64,000 nucleotides of DNA from Bacillota bacterium. Its GTDB lineage: Bacteria; Bacillota; Clostridia; Lachnospirales; Lachnospiraceae. Both the position numbers and the translations under genes were made by a program. Positions 26,209 to 35,605 of this stretch are shown piece by piece. Location of the stretch: the NCBI GenBank assembly GCA_023392615.1, contig JAEVYT010000030.1:682001-746000 (forward strand), in the 5' to 3' direction. Position 1 is the stretch's first letter. Each line of letters begins with the position of its first letter. The notes beneath the pieces are model-generated. The model was not told where the DNA came from. It searched no databases and worked only from the letters and a program-made list of their open reading frames with translations.

Positions 26209-26775
26209 TTAATTCTTAGGTCTATTATCTACTATATTCTTTGTGTCTATAGTTTCATCAAGTACACCAACATTTTTCTTATAAGTTAACCAACGATATG
26301 AAACCATATAACTCACATCTTTATCAACGATTAATTGGTCATATATATCTTTTGTACATTCAATTTTAACCAGATAGGCGCTTTTTTTAATAAAAAAATA
26401 GTACTCCCCCTGCGAAATATCTTTATTCACTATACTCGTTGTTGTAACTGTTTGATAACCCATTTGTCCATACGTTTTATACATTAGCGTATGTATTGCG
26501 ATAAATACAACAAAAAGGATGATGGTTCCCAACCTCTTAGAAAATGAAACGGATTTCTCTGAATCGATATCTCGTACCAGTCGAATGGCAATTAAAATAC
26601 CTGTCATTACGATTAATACCATACCGATTATAGTAACGATATTCAAAATGTTTGCAATTGTGTGAAAATTATTAGCCCATGCATATCCGTATATAAACCA
26701 TATTATCCAAAAAAGGATAACTTCTATAATAAATGTTGTAACATTGAAAATTCTAAGCTTGTTGTTTTTCTTCAT
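26209..26775 (-). CDS. Membrane protein of unknown function
   Basis: 188 residues with three predicted helices (about 12-33, 42-65 and 82-103) and a C-terminal 80-residue outside or inside domain of beta-strand character (TTTSIVNKDISQGEYYFFIKKSAYLVKIEC). ATG 26775 follows AAAGGAGACACA. No family recognised. Confidence 0.65.
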   Translation of the reverse strand: MKKNNKLRIFNVTTFIIEVILFWIIWFIYGYAWANNFHTIANILNIVTIIGMVLIVMTGILIAIRLVRDIDSEKSVSFSKRLGTIILFVVFIAIHTLMYKTYGQMGYQTVTTTSIVNKDISQGEYYFFIKKSAYLVKIECTKDIYDQLIVDKDVSYMVSYRWLTYKKNVGVLDETIDTKNIVDNRPKN

Positions 26776-26961
26776 TGTGTCTCCTTTGATTCAAAAATGT
26801 TATGTTATGTATTATTGTCATTTGCTATGCTTATCATTATATTAAAAATCAATTATCCTATCTATAACTTCAGAAAGACTTCATTAAAACATAATCAATA
26901 TACTTTCACGAAGCTAGATAACACTAATTACTCGTTTATACATAGGATGGTCTTCTTTGAA

Positions 26962-27117
26962 TCATACCAAATCCCAGAGGTTTCCGTACGAATCTTTAAA
27001 TACTTCAACAATCCCATAGGACTGCTCCTTTGGTTCATGTACAATTTCAATCTTTTTGGATACAATGTCAATATAGTCTTTTACAACCAAAACAATATGC
27101 ACGATAGATTGCATCAT
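26962..27117 (-). pseudogene. VOC-family gene with an in-frame internal deletion
   Basis: Only 51 residues. The beginning SIVHIVLVVKDYIDIV is the start of a VOC/glyoxalase-fold protein and the end EQSYGIVEVFKDSYGNLWDL is its last strands, but the middle of roughly 70 residues is missing without a frameshift. ATG at 27117 (or 27114) follows GGAGAGATCACCC. It cannot form the usual two-module fold. I read it as a deletion derivative, probably non-functional, downstream of the NYN-domain gene. Confidence 0.6.
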
Positions 27118-27129
27118 GGGTGATCTCTC

Positions 27130-27891
27130 CTATTTGATGTTTCTCACATAAATGAGTTTGATTTTCCTATTGCCAGTATCTCTCTCATCGATTTCAAATT
27201 GCTTTAATGTTTTGATAAGAGGAGTGATTTTTGTAAAGCCAAAATTACGAACATCAAAATCAGGCTGCTTCTTTTGAATCAGATTACCGACATCCCCAAG
27301 GAATGCCCAACCCTCTTCATCAGCAACATCATTGATCGAATTTGAAATTAGTGAAATAATATCTTCGCCTATTTTGATTATTGGATCATTCGTATGCTTA
27401 TACGGGGCATTGTTCTTTTGGTTTTCTTGACTTTCAGGATCTTGTACAATTTTTGAACCAATTATCTCAATGTATGTAAATTTGTCACATGCAACGATAA
27501 ATGGATTTGGTGTTTTTCGTTCGCCAATACCAATAACTTTCATTCCTGCTTCTCTTAATCGGATAACAAGTCTTGTAAAGTCGCTATCGCTGGATACAAT
27601 ACAAAAGCCTCCAACCTTATCTGAATACAGAATATCCATGGCATCGATTATCATAGCTGAATCAGAGGAATTTTTTCCGCTAGTATAGCTGTATTGTTGA
27701 ATCGGTGTAATGGCATTTTCGAGTAAGACACTTTTCCATCCTGATAGGCCAGGTTTTGTCCAATCACCATAGATACGTTTGATTGTAGGTGTTCCGTATT
27801 TGGCGATTTCCTCCATGATCCCTTTTATATTACTATATGGTACATTTTCAGCATCAAATAATACCGCAAGTTTTATATCTGTATTTTCCAT
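27130..27891 (-). CDS. NYN-domain ribonuclease-like protein with OST-HTH (LOTUS) domain
   Basis: 253 residues. The N-terminal NYN domain (about 5-150) has the PIN-like acidic residues in VLFDAENVPYSNI, KNSSDSAMIIDAMDILYS and IVSSDSDFTRLV, as in LabA/DUF88 proteins, which are predicted metal-dependent RNases. The C-terminal segment (about 170-250: WAFLGDVGNLIQKKQPDFDVRNFGFTKITPLIK) is the OST-HTH/LOTUS RNA-binding fold that often accompanies NYN. ATG 27891 follows AAGAGAGGATTTTCT. RNA substrate unknown. Confidence 0.9.
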   Translation of the reverse strand: MENTDIKLAVLFDAENVPYSNIKGIMEEIAKYGTPTIKRIYGDWTKPGLSGWKSVLLENAITPIQQYSYTSGKNSSDSAMIIDAMDILYSDKVGGFCIVSSDSDFTRLVIRLREAGMKVIGIGERKTPNPFIVACDKFTYIEIIGSKIVQDPESQENQKNNAPYKHTNDPIIKIGEDIISLISNSINDVADEEGWAFLGDVGNLIQKKQPDFDVRNFGFTKITPLIKTLKQFEIDERDTGNRKIKLIYVRNIK

Positions 27892-28104
27892 AGAAAATCC
27901 TCTCTTTCTTCTTGAGAATAACTTGATATGTTATGTAGTTATTTAAATTCTAGAATCATATTGAATATTATACATGAATTAATCGTATTTACTCCAATCG
28001 AACTATTATGTAATTAATTTCACTTTTCAATACCCTTATTATAACCTTTATTGTAACAGTTGTACCTAATAAATTATATCAACCCGAAAAACTTAAGTCT
28101 TTGT

Positions 28105-29418
28105 TTATTTGATATTAAGTATTTTCATCATAGTTTTACAAATCTCTATGCTTTTTATAACATACTCATCTTTGGGGTTCAACTTTAGGGCTTTGTTGTA
28201 TTCGACGAATGCTTGTTTATACCGTTGTGATTTCATATAAGCCAAACCAAGATAGCGATAAGCAAGTTCGTTCTTAGGGTTGAACTCGATCACTTTATTA
28301 AAGTCTGTAATCGCTTTATCATATTTGTTTGTTGCTAAATAAATGATACCGCGTTCACCATAAGCAACTTCAAGTTTTGGATTTAGCTCAATCGCTTTAT
28401 TAAAGTCGGCAATCGCTTTATCATATTGATGCGATTTCGTTAAAGTAGTTCCTTCTTTCACATAATTTATTGCATTATTAATGGTGACTCCGGAATATTG
28501 TTCATATATTGAGACGGCAAAAAACATCATTACAATAATAAGAAAAGATGGCGCTAATATGATTTTTTTTAGGTTGATGTTGGTTGTGTTTTGATTTTGC
28601 TCAACATCTTCAAACGTATTCGTTAAGGTATTTACTAACCTCTTTTTATTATATTTTATAAAAGCTTTAAATATTATGTAGAAAATCAAAGCATCAATGA
28701 CGAGAATAAAAATCAGTATGGAATAGTTAATAATCGGATTATTCGTGCTGAGTGGAATAATATGTTGTTTGCCTGGTATAAATCTAGAGTAAATAACAGC
28801 TGTAGCATTATTAAGAAAATGAAATATCATTGTGGAATAAATGGATTTTGTATAATATAGAATTAGTGCCAAAATAATTCCAATAAATGCAGTATAAAAG
28901 AATTGGTTAAAATTCATATGAAACATACCAAAGTATAAACCGCTCATGACTGCCATGATTTTGATACCATAATCCCTGTAAGAATGAGTAATTATTCCCC
29001 TAAAACTAAATTCCTCGATTATGGCTGGTTGTAAAGCTGTGATTAGTATTACAATCAGAAAAGTGTTGTTTTCTGATAATGATTTCATTTGATTTGACAT
29101 TAATGGATTTTTAAAAATAATATTGGTTAAAGTTGATATTGCTATTGTAATTGGTATTGCGGAAATAGCAAGAATAATACTATATATCAAATTTTTAAGA
29201 GTAATTCGATTGAGTTTTAATATCTTTTTCGGATTCTGTTTCGTTATAAAAAAATACAGAACAATTACTATACCTGGATTAATAACTTCTCTGATTGCAT
29301 AAACCAAGTTAGTGTTATTCATTTTTGACTGAAATATATGAGGAATAACAAAAGATAATAAAATATTGATTAGCATTACAAATATTAAAAAGATATTCCC
29401 TCTTTTAACCTTATTCAT
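28105..29418 (-). CDS. CPBP intramembrane protease fused to TPR repeats
   Basis: 437 residues. The N-terminal half has seven to eight helices with the CPBP/Abi motifs: EEFSFRG (EExxxR, about 125), FGMFHMN (FxxxH, about 160) and a third Asn-containing helix HFLNNATAVIY. The C-terminal part after a further helix (about 290) holds three tetratricopeptide repeats (YDKAIADFNKAIELNPK and two relatives) probably on one side of the membrane as a protein-binding platform. CPBP proteases process prenylated proteins or peptides and serve in bacteriocin immunity. ATG 29418 follows GAAAGGAAATCTAT; the longer frame from 29463 lacks a site. Confidence 0.88.
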   Translation of the reverse strand: MNKVKRGNIFLIFVMLINILLSFVIPHIFQSKMNNTNLVYAIREVINPGIVIVLYFFITKQNPKKILKLNRITLKNLIYSIILAISAIPITIAISTLTNIIFKNPLMSNQMKSLSENNTFLIVILITALQPAIIEEFSFRGIITHSYRDYGIKIMAVMSGLYFGMFHMNFNQFFYTAFIGIILALILYYTKSIYSTMIFHFLNNATAVIYSRFIPGKQHIIPLSTNNPIINYSILIFILVIDALIFYIIFKAFIKYNKKRLVNTLTNTFEDVEQNQNTTNINLKKIILAPSFLIIVMMFFAVSIYEQYSGVTINNAINYVKEGTTLTKSHQYDKAIADFNKAIELNPKLEVAYGERGIIYLATNKYDKAITDFNKVIEFNPKNELAYRYLGLAYMKSQRYKQAFVEYNKALKLNPKDEYVIKSIEICKTMMKILNIK

Positions 29419-29450
29419 ATAGATTTCCTTTCGAAATAAAGAATGTTTGT

Positions 29451-29640
29451 CTAAACTGCCCATTCTTTGTCATTATTCCCTGGTACAACATAGGTCTCTA
29501 AGACCTCATTCATAGTATTAACTATGTAAGGCGTGTTGATATCACCAGCGTGAATCATACAATCAGCAGCGGTCAGCTCAGTAATGACCTGCTCTTGTTA
29601 TAGTCCATGTGTATCGGATATAAATTGCGATTTGTTTCAT
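29451..29640 (-). pseudogene. YfcE/MJ0936-type metallophosphoesterase pseudogene
   Basis: ATG 29640 overlaps the ywbE stop (ATGA) and starts MKQIAIY, but a frameshift follows at once. The correct frame then reads ISDTHGL, a TAA, and ITELTAADCMIHAGDI...YVVPGNNDKEW before a TAG at 29451-29453. ISDTHG, HAGD and GNND are the metal-binding motifs of YfcE-like phosphodiesterases, which are about 160 residues; the C-terminal half is gone. So the gene has a frameshift, an in-frame stop and a 3' truncation. Confidence 0.75.
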
Positions 29641-29828
29641 AAGATTTCCTGAACTCTTCCCACTTGTCCATCCGCTAACATTACTTTGATTCCATGTGGG
29701 TGAAAGCTACTATTGGTCAAAAGTTTTGCGACTGTTCCCTCCGTTAGTTTTCCTGTCTTTTGGTCGGCCTTCAATACGATTTTGACCTGTGCGCCAATTT
29801 TAACATCCGATCTATTTTGTCCGTTCAT
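29637..29828 (-). CDS. ywbE: YwbE family protein
   Basis: 63 residues, full length for YwbE/DUF2196. It has the consensus NGQNRSDVKIGAQVKIVLKADQKTG and FHPHGIKVMLADGQVGRVQ, a small beta-barrel resembling a KOW/SH3-like fold. Its function is unknown. ATG 29828 follows GAAGGAGAGAAC. Coupled by an ATGA overlap to the phosphoesterase pseudogene, a pairing that suggests they were once one operon. Confidence 0.9.
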   Translation of the reverse strand: MNGQNRSDVKIGAQVKIVLKADQKTGKLTEGTVAKLLTNSSFHPHGIKVMLADGQVGRVQEIL

Positions 29829-29915
29829 GTTCTCTCCTTCTCTAGCCTATTCAAGTATGGATTATGCTAATGAAATACAATATTTGTTTAGCGGTGTTTT
29901 AAACTTTTGCTTCGT

Positions 29916-30647
29916 TTAGATCTTTAAATTTTTATTAATAATAGTGATTTTAGTATCTTTACTTGATATATCAATATATTTTACTAAAATAGAGATCTTA
30001 TTATTAATATCTAGCTGGTTCCAATAATGTTCAGCATTTTCATTAATGTCATCATACAGTTTCACGATGAAAGGTTCACCATCAAAAGATGGAAGGGGGT
30101 TCCCATTTTCTTTGTAGGTATGTATACAATGACCAAATCCTTTAAGAAAATTACTATAATGATAAAAGTTTCTCTGACATATTAATGATTCATCGTTAAG
30201 AGCTTTTAATATTGACAAGGAGTAGTTTGCAGCATCCCTATTTATATTTATAATACCTGAAATTCGGGGTGTGTTATTCGGATAATCCGGTTCATACTCC
30301 CTTGTTTTTAAAGCATTCTCAAATGAATCTCCTTTTGTTATATATTCATATATCGTATCTGTCTGATCCCCATTTCCTACGATATGTTGATTCTTATAAG
30401 ATTTTATCGGATGGTAGATAATAAGACTGGGATCAGTCATTAAAGTATCGTCAAACGCTTTAGTTCTTACAAAATGATGATCCATTTCAAAAATGCGATT
30501 ACGGCTATTTGGGCTTCTTCCCATAATCCAATAAATTTGAATTAGATTCTTTCCATCGGGAGACATTCCGATTACGATTCCACGTCCGGGATATTCATTA
30601 TTACGAATATTATAGATATTCGTCTCGGCTTGTTTTAGTAAGTTCAT
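29916..30647 (-). CDS. PurO-like IMP cyclohydrolase family protein
   Basis: 243 residues. The start YPGRGIVIGMSPDGKNLIQIYWIMGRSPNSRNRIF is the strongly conserved N-terminal block of the PurO-type IMP cyclohydrolase family, which in methanogens closes the last ring of IMP from FAICAR. Bacterial members are often accessory copies whose role is not settled. ATG 30647 lies one base after the stop of a truncated methyltransferase gene and uses the AGAAGGAAAAAAATAAA site inside that gene's end. No purine genes are nearby. Confidence 0.85.
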   Translation of the reverse strand: MNLLKQAETNIYNIRNNEYPGRGIVIGMSPDGKNLIQIYWIMGRSPNSRNRIFEMDHHFVRTKAFDDTLMTDPSLIIYHPIKSYKNQHIVGNGDQTDTIYEYITKGDSFENALKTREYEPDYPNNTPRISGIININRDAANYSLSILKALNDESLICQRNFYHYSNFLKGFGHCIHTYKENGNPLPSFDGEPFIVKLYDDINENAEHYWNQLDINNKISILVKYIDISSKDTKITIINKNLKI

Positions 30648-30648
30648 T

Positions 30649-30798
30649 TTATTTTTTTCCTTCTTTCATTAGCAAAGTGATTATACTATCCTTCGTAAAA
30701 CCTACTTGTGAATATAGATAATCGATGAGTTCTTTTGGATATGATGATCTGAACTGGTTATAGATCGCTGCCTTACCTGTAAATTTTTCTTCGTTCAT
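30649..30798 (-). pseudogene. Truncated SAM-dependent methyltransferase (49 residues)
   Basis: The reading frame MNEEKFTGKAAIYNQFRSSYP...ELIDYLYSQVGFTKDSII is the N-terminal helix region that precedes the SAM-binding GxGxG strand of class I methyltransferases. It then stops after TLLMKEGKK, before any SAM motif. ATG 30798 has GGACAAATCAA upstream. The rest of the gene (about 200 residues) is absent, so it is a remnant, although it still carries the ribosome binding site of the downstream PurO-like gene. Confidence 0.7.
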
Positions 30799-31040
30799 TT
30801 GATTTGTCCTTTTTTAAAATTTCTCCGTTCGGAATATAAAACTGTTAATTTAAAGTTATTATAACATTATTAGGAAAAATTAAGCTATATAATGTTATAA
30901 TTCTTATATCAAAATATATTCTGATTTGTAAATCGCCTGTAGTCCTACATAGAAGCTTATGATAGTAAGCAGGTATGGGCTACAGGCAATCATTATAGAT
31001 AAAATTAAAAATATTAGATGATTTTTTTAGGATGTAGGAA

Positions 31041-31274
31041 TTACTTTTTGTCTTTTATATGTAAAATAAGAGATAATATCAAACATATTATAGTTGGTGG
31101 TATAAACAAAATGCTGTGAATAAGAGCATCAACATCGGGTCCCGCTGAAGCATATGGTTTATACACCTGTATATTATAAAAATAATAGATGCCTCCCAAA
31201 TAAAATATTAATAATACTATCCCAATTCCAAGTAAAATTCTAGATGCAATATTTTTCTTTGTTTTAATACCCAT
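31041..31274 (-). CDS. Small two-helix membrane protein
   Basis: 77 residues. A short basic N-terminus (MGIKTKKNIASR) is followed by a helix (ILLGIGIVLLIFYLGGIYYF), a polar loop (YNIQVYKPYASAGPDVD), a second helix (ALIHSILFIPPTIICLILSLIL) and HIKDKK. ATG 31274 follows AAGGGGGTTAAT. No family recognised. A long imperfect hairpin (30935-30942 with 30980-30987) lies downstream. Confidence 0.6.
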   Translation of the reverse strand: MGIKTKKNIASRILLGIGIVLLIFYLGGIYYFYNIQVYKPYASAGPDVDALIHSILFIPPTIICLILSLILHIKDKK

Positions 31275-31407
31275 ATTAACCCCCTTACTGTATTTCAATT
31301 GGTTAGTGTGATAAGAGAAAAGCTGGCTATTATTGAGCCATATTAATAATCCTTACCTTAATGCGATTATATCCAGTGTTATCTTACATGGTTAATCTTT
31401 AGAATTA

Positions 31408-33816
31408 TCACATCTTTACACTTATCACATCCGAATAAGTTCCGCATTGCTTCTTACCGTCAATCACGATATATGCTCTTATTTTAAAATAATAGGTCGT
31501 TTTTTTCTTGAGTTTCGTATTCTTATAGGTGTAGGCCTTTTTATTCTGTACCGAAGTTATCGATTTGTAGCCGCTATTCTTTGCTGTTGACATTTGAATT
31601 TCATAACCGGATACTTTGCTTTTGGATGAAGTCCAAACCAGATTAATCTTCGATGAAGCTGCTTTACTACCCTTACCGCCGACTACTTTTGCCGGTAGGA
31701 TGTAAAAGTATTTTTCTACTTTTCCGATGTAGTTACCCATTCCGCTCACAATGATGGAAGCTTTTCCGACTTCCTTATTATTTCGATAAGAAAGTGAATA
31801 ATCTCGACCGAGTACTAGTTTACTGGTACCACTAGTTACAGAAATAGATTGAGTAATCGCTTTACCAGAATAGATTTTACTGCTTACATTACCTACAGCG
31901 AAACTTCTTCCCTGAATTGTAACCTTCAAGATATTTGAAGTTGCAGCATTATAGGCATTCGTAGCTTGAGATACGGCTCTTACATAGTAGATGCCAGGCT
32001 TACTTGGGCGTGTAATTTCTTTTTTACACAGCGAATCATTATAATAATGAAATATGACCGATCCTTGTGAATCATTTTGAACTATTTTCGGCTGAAGTGT
32101 ACTACCACTCAAAATATTATCACACGTAATCTTTAAATTAGAATTCATCTTTGAATCAATTACATAGATTTGGAACTGTGTTTTCTGTCCCTTATATTCA
32201 ATTGTAATTGTCTTTGTTCCTTTTGTGGTTGTGTTCACTGCCGAAATTGTTCCTTTTTGACTTTCTGGTAACGTAGTGCCTGTTACGGGACGAAAGATTG
32301 GATCTGACATTGAATACGTATAGTTCTTACCATCCGAATTAGTAAAACTGACTTTCCCACCGGTCAGATCCACTTTTTCTCCGATCATATATATACTCTT
32401 TGTTGGCAAAGAGGAAACATATAGAGCCTGTTCTAGCTTTTTAAATACTTTTAGCTGCGGATATAAGTAATCACTCGTACTATCCATGTACCAGGTATTT
32501 GTAAAATCGAGCCACTTAAAGTTATCTTTCACTTTCATTTCACTATCTGTGAGTTGCTTATAATAAGTTTTACCAATACTTGAGTAACGAGTGTATACAT
32601 AAGCACTAACATCCGTGTTACTGAAGTAAGTATCACTAAATTCGGTGTTATAAGTTAAATATCCTGCCAAAGCTCCGCTATGACCATACCAACCCATAAA
32701 ATTAAGATCAGCTGTATAACAGTCGAAGAATGTTTTTGATATTCCGGTATATGATACATCTACCGTACCTATTAAACCTCCAAAGATAAAGCCTTTAGGG
32801 TGATTAAAATAATATGAAGTCGGGCCAAAGGTATTGTTAGCGGAATAACAATTATAAATTAATCGCTGATTATAGCCCACGATTCCACCAGCACAATTAC
32901 CGCCTATGATATTATTTTTAGAATAACAATTTGATATAGTTCCAGTATTAATACCTGCAATAGCCCCGACATACTCAAAATCTGTGCCAGAATCTGAAGC
33001 AGAATAGCATAAAAAGGTGCTGTTTTCAATTCCTAGATTCTTAATCGTACCATAATTATTTGCACTAAATAGTCCATAATATCCTTTTCCTAAATTACCG
33101 GTACCATAATAAGAGCATTGTAAACCGGAGATGACATGACCATCCCCATCAAAAACTCCTCGGAAGGCTTGGCCGTATACTCCGGGGATATAAAAACCAA
33201 TCGGAAACCATCCATGACCATCATTATAAAATTCTCCTCCGGGTGCAAAATCTTCCGGAGAAAATGCTATGTCATTTGTTAATTTGAAATATGCATTTAA
33301 AACTTGAGTATTATTCATATTTGCCAATTGTTTTTTAGTTGAGATTAGGTAAGGGTTCGAATAAGTTCCGTTGCCTCCTGCAAACAAATCATTTCCAATT
33401 GCTTTTTTTACCTCAATATTTAAGTATACTACGGTCATACCCTGACAACGCTTGGAAGTCCAAATACCGGTGGTTGTTCCGGTTTGATTAAAAATTGGCT
33501 GAATATAAGTGTATGTATGTTGGAATGTTACTCTTGCTTTTCCTTCTTTTAAGAAGGACATCGTTGCGGCGGAATTATTATAAGAATTAATTCGAACAAT
33601 CGATGAATCACTACTGGACCATTTTGCAACCCCATCGATGTTGGTACGAATCGTATATGATTCGCCCACATGCTTTGTTAAATTGGTGGTGGTTTCATTG
33701 TAACCACTTTGAACAATAGCAGCCTCAATCTTTGCAGGTTTATGTAAAATCATTATGGTCGAAATAAAGCAAAGAATAATTAATATATGCTGCCATCTTA
33801 AACCTTTTTTACTCAT
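31408..33816 (-). CDS. Large secreted surface protein with Big, GLUG and fibronectin-type domains
   Basis: 802 residues. Signal peptide about 1-33 (HILIILCFISTIMILHKPAKIEAA). Then a Big_2-like Ig domain (about 36-130), a GLUG-rich region (about 160-430: GVFDGDGHVISGL, YGLFSANNYGTIKNLGI, VGAIAGINTGTISNCYS, AGGIVGYNQRLIYNCYS), Ig-like domains including a Big_3 segment (about 465-560), a YSGKAITQ...YRNNKEVGKASIIVSGMGNY domain, and a C-terminal Fn3 domain (about 710-800). There is no LPXTG motif or SLH domain, so it is secreted or held non-covalently. ATG 33816 follows AGGAGTGGGAG. Likely an adhesin or wall-associated protein; GLUG parts are typical of adhesins. Confidence 0.87.
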   Translation of the reverse strand: MSKKGLRWQHILIILCFISTIMILHKPAKIEAAIVQSGYNETTTNLTKHVGESYTIRTNIDGVAKWSSSDSSIVRINSYNNSAATMSFLKEGKARVTFQHTYTYIQPIFNQTGTTTGIWTSKRCQGMTVVYLNIEVKKAIGNDLFAGGNGTYSNPYLISTKKQLANMNNTQVLNAYFKLTNDIAFSPEDFAPGGEFYNDGHGWFPIGFYIPGVYGQAFRGVFDGDGHVISGLQCSYYGTGNLGKGYYGLFSANNYGTIKNLGIENSTFLCYSASDSGTDFEYVGAIAGINTGTISNCYSKNNIIGGNCAGGIVGYNQRLIYNCYSANNTFGPTSYYFNHPKGFIFGGLIGTVDVSYTGISKTFFDCYTADLNFMGWYGHSGALAGYLTYNTEFSDTYFSNTDVSAYVYTRYSSIGKTYYKQLTDSEMKVKDNFKWLDFTNTWYMDSTSDYLYPQLKVFKKLEQALYVSSLPTKSIYMIGEKVDLTGGKVSFTNSDGKNYTYSMSDPIFRPVTGTTLPESQKGTISAVNTTTKGTKTITIEYKGQKTQFQIYVIDSKMNSNLKITCDNILSGSTLQPKIVQNDSQGSVIFHYYNDSLCKKEITRPSKPGIYYVRAVSQATNAYNAATSNILKVTIQGRSFAVGNVSSKIYSGKAITQSISVTSGTSKLVLGRDYSLSYRNNKEVGKASIIVSGMGNYIGKVEKYFYILPAKVVGGKGSKAASSKINLVWTSSKSKVSGYEIQMSTAKNSGYKSITSVQNKKAYTYKNTKLKKKTTYYFKIRAYIVIDGKKQCGTYSDVISVKM

Positions 33817-34022
33817 CTCCCACTCCTGTCTAAAATACAGGCGCAAAATTACACCTATTTTCCTAATCAATATACTAAACCGTTACGTTTACATTATATG
33901 TAAGGTTTGTAATTATTGCAATAATTTTCTCGGGATGATTTTCGTGAATTATATTACTATCATTTTGGCATCATACAATAAAAAAACTGGCTAAAAACGC
34001 AAATATATGCTATGTTATAAAA

Positions 34023-34040
34023 TATATGTTATAACATATA
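34023..34040 (+). promoter_or_regulatory. 18-bp perfect palindrome upstream of XRE-cupin gene
   Basis: TATATGTTATAACATATA, 38 bases before the start of the regulator; a half-site TATGTTATAA repeats just upstream at 34011-34020. Probable operator, perhaps for self-regulation. Confidence 0.5.
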
Positions 34041-34077
34041 CTGTGCTGAAGATTAACAATATTAGGAGGAACACAAA

Positions 34078-34662
34078 ATGGAGAATCTAAAAGCAGTTAT
34101 CGTAGAAAGACTAAAATTAATTCGACATACAAAACAACTAAATCTAGATCAGGCAGCGGAATTAACAGGAATCAGTAAAGCGATGTTAAGCCAGATGGAG
34201 AGGGGGCAATCGATGCCCACCATTACAACGCTATGGAAAATTGCAACCGGATATAAAGTACCTCTTACATATTTTCTAGAAGAAGAAAAAAGCAGTTTTA
34301 CACTGGTTGATTATCAAAATTCAATTCCGATACTTGAAGAAAACGGTTTGATGAAAACTTTCACACTTTTTTCTTATAATCCAGTACAGAATTTTGAAAT
34401 GCTTTATATTGAATTTGAGCCAAAATGTGTTCATGAATCAGCCAAGCATATGGACGGTGTTGAGGAATACATCTTTGTGCAGGCAGGAAGCCTTAAACTA
34501 CACTTAGGTCAGCAGGAAATCACACTTTTTGAAAAACAGTGCTTTCGATTTCAGGCCGATGTTCCTCATCGCTATATTAATGAGGATGATAAAAATAGTT
34601 GTAGTATATTAAATATTATTTTTTATCCTACAACGATGCCTAAGAATGAAAGAGGTAATTAG
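34078..34662 (+). CDS. XRE-family regulator with cupin domain
   Basis: 194 residues: an HTH_3 domain (about 10-65, LDQAAELTGISKAMLSQMERGQSMPTITTLWKIA) and a cupin_2 sensor domain (about 115-185, EPKCVHESAKHMDGVEEYIFVQAGSLKLHL). Family members such as PuuR and SutR bind small metabolites in the cupin. ATG 34078 follows AGGAGGAACACAAA. It is co-transcribed with the exporter that starts one base after its stop, which is the probable regulated target; the palindrome at 34023-34040 is a likely binding site. Confidence 0.9.
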   Translation: MENLKAVIVERLKLIRHTKQLNLDQAAELTGISKAMLSQMERGQSMPTITTLWKIATGYKVPLTYFLEEEKSSFTLVDYQNSIPILEENGLMKTFTLFSYNPVQNFEMLYIEFEPKCVHESAKHMDGVEEYIFVQAGSLKLHLGQQEITLFEKQCFRFQADVPHRYINEDDKNSCSILNIIFYPTTMPKNERGN

Positions 34663-34663
34663 T

Positions 34664-35563
34664 ATGAAAAAAGCATTTTTACTTGGAATTGCTGGTTCTC
34701 TCTTTTTTGCTTTTACCTTTGTGCTAAATAGAAGTATGCATTTATCAGGGGGAAGCTGGATCTGGAGTGCAAGCTTACGATATTATTTCGCACTTCCTAT
34801 CTTGGCGGTTATCGTTAAAAAGAAGTTCGGATTTCAAAAAATTCACCAGGCTATTAAAGATCGATGGGTAGAATGGATTCTTTGGAGCACGATTGGTTTC
34901 GGACTGTTTTACGCAACTATATCGTATGCGGGTGATTATGGAGAGTCCTGGCTGATTGCAGCCTCTTGGCAGATAACCATAGTTATGGGTGTGTTAATGG
35001 CGCCCTTATTTGGTAAACGAATTCCTGTTAGAAATTTGGCTGTATCTGCTATTATTTTAATTGGTGTTTTTTTATTACAAGCAAATAATTTGGCGGAATT
35101 TAATTTGGATACATCCGCTCAGACTTTAATACCAATCTTAATCGGGGCCATATCATATCCGCTTGGGAATCGGAAGATGATGGAGATAAGTTCAAAACAT
35201 CTCTCCACGATAGAACGTGTATATGGGATGATTTTATGTAGCATACCTTTCTGGTTTTGTTTATCCATCGTTGGAATTGTTACTGTAGGTACTCCATCTT
35301 ATTCTCAAACACTTCAATCTTTTCTTGTTGCTTTGTTTTCAGGTGTAATTGCTACTCTGTTATTTTTCAAAGCGACAGATTCTGTTAAAACGAATCAAAA
35401 ACAATTAGCGGTAGTGGAATCCACCCAAGCGGGAGAAGTGATTTTTGCTTTGTTGGGTGGTATACTTCTGCTTTCGGATGCTTTGCCTGATATCTCGGGG
35501 ATGATTGGAATTGTGCTCATTCTATTTGGAATGATTTTAAACAGCTTGATTTCAAGTACATAG
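34664..35563 (+). CDS. DMT superfamily multidrug-resistance transporter (EmrE-like, ten helices)
   Basis: 299 residues, ten predicted helices as two EamA-like halves, with LRYYFALPILAV and QLAVVESTQAGEVIFALLGGILLLSD, typical of the multidrug-resistance DMT group (PF13536). ATG 34664 follows AAAGAGGTAATTAGT and lies one base after the XRE-cupin stop, so they are one operon. It exports an unknown small molecule sensed by the regulator. Confidence 0.88.
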   Translation: MKKAFLLGIAGSLFFAFTFVLNRSMHLSGGSWIWSASLRYYFALPILAVIVKKKFGFQKIHQAIKDRWVEWILWSTIGFGLFYATISYAGDYGESWLIAASWQITIVMGVLMAPLFGKRIPVRNLAVSAIILIGVFLLQANNLAEFNLDTSAQTLIPILIGAISYPLGNRKMMEISSKHLSTIERVYGMILCSIPFWFCLSIVGIVTVGTPSYSQTLQSFLVALFSGVIATLLFFKATDSVKTNQKQLAVVESTQAGEVIFALLGGILLLSDALPDISGMIGIVLILFGMILNSLISST

Positions 35564-35605
35564 TAATGATATAACTAGACATTCATGTTACTCCTTCACA
35601 AATAC

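Noticed and set aside
30935..30987. Hairpin downstream of the two-helix membrane protein as a terminator
   Set aside because: The 8-bp arms enclose a long loop and no T-run follows; reported only as a note.
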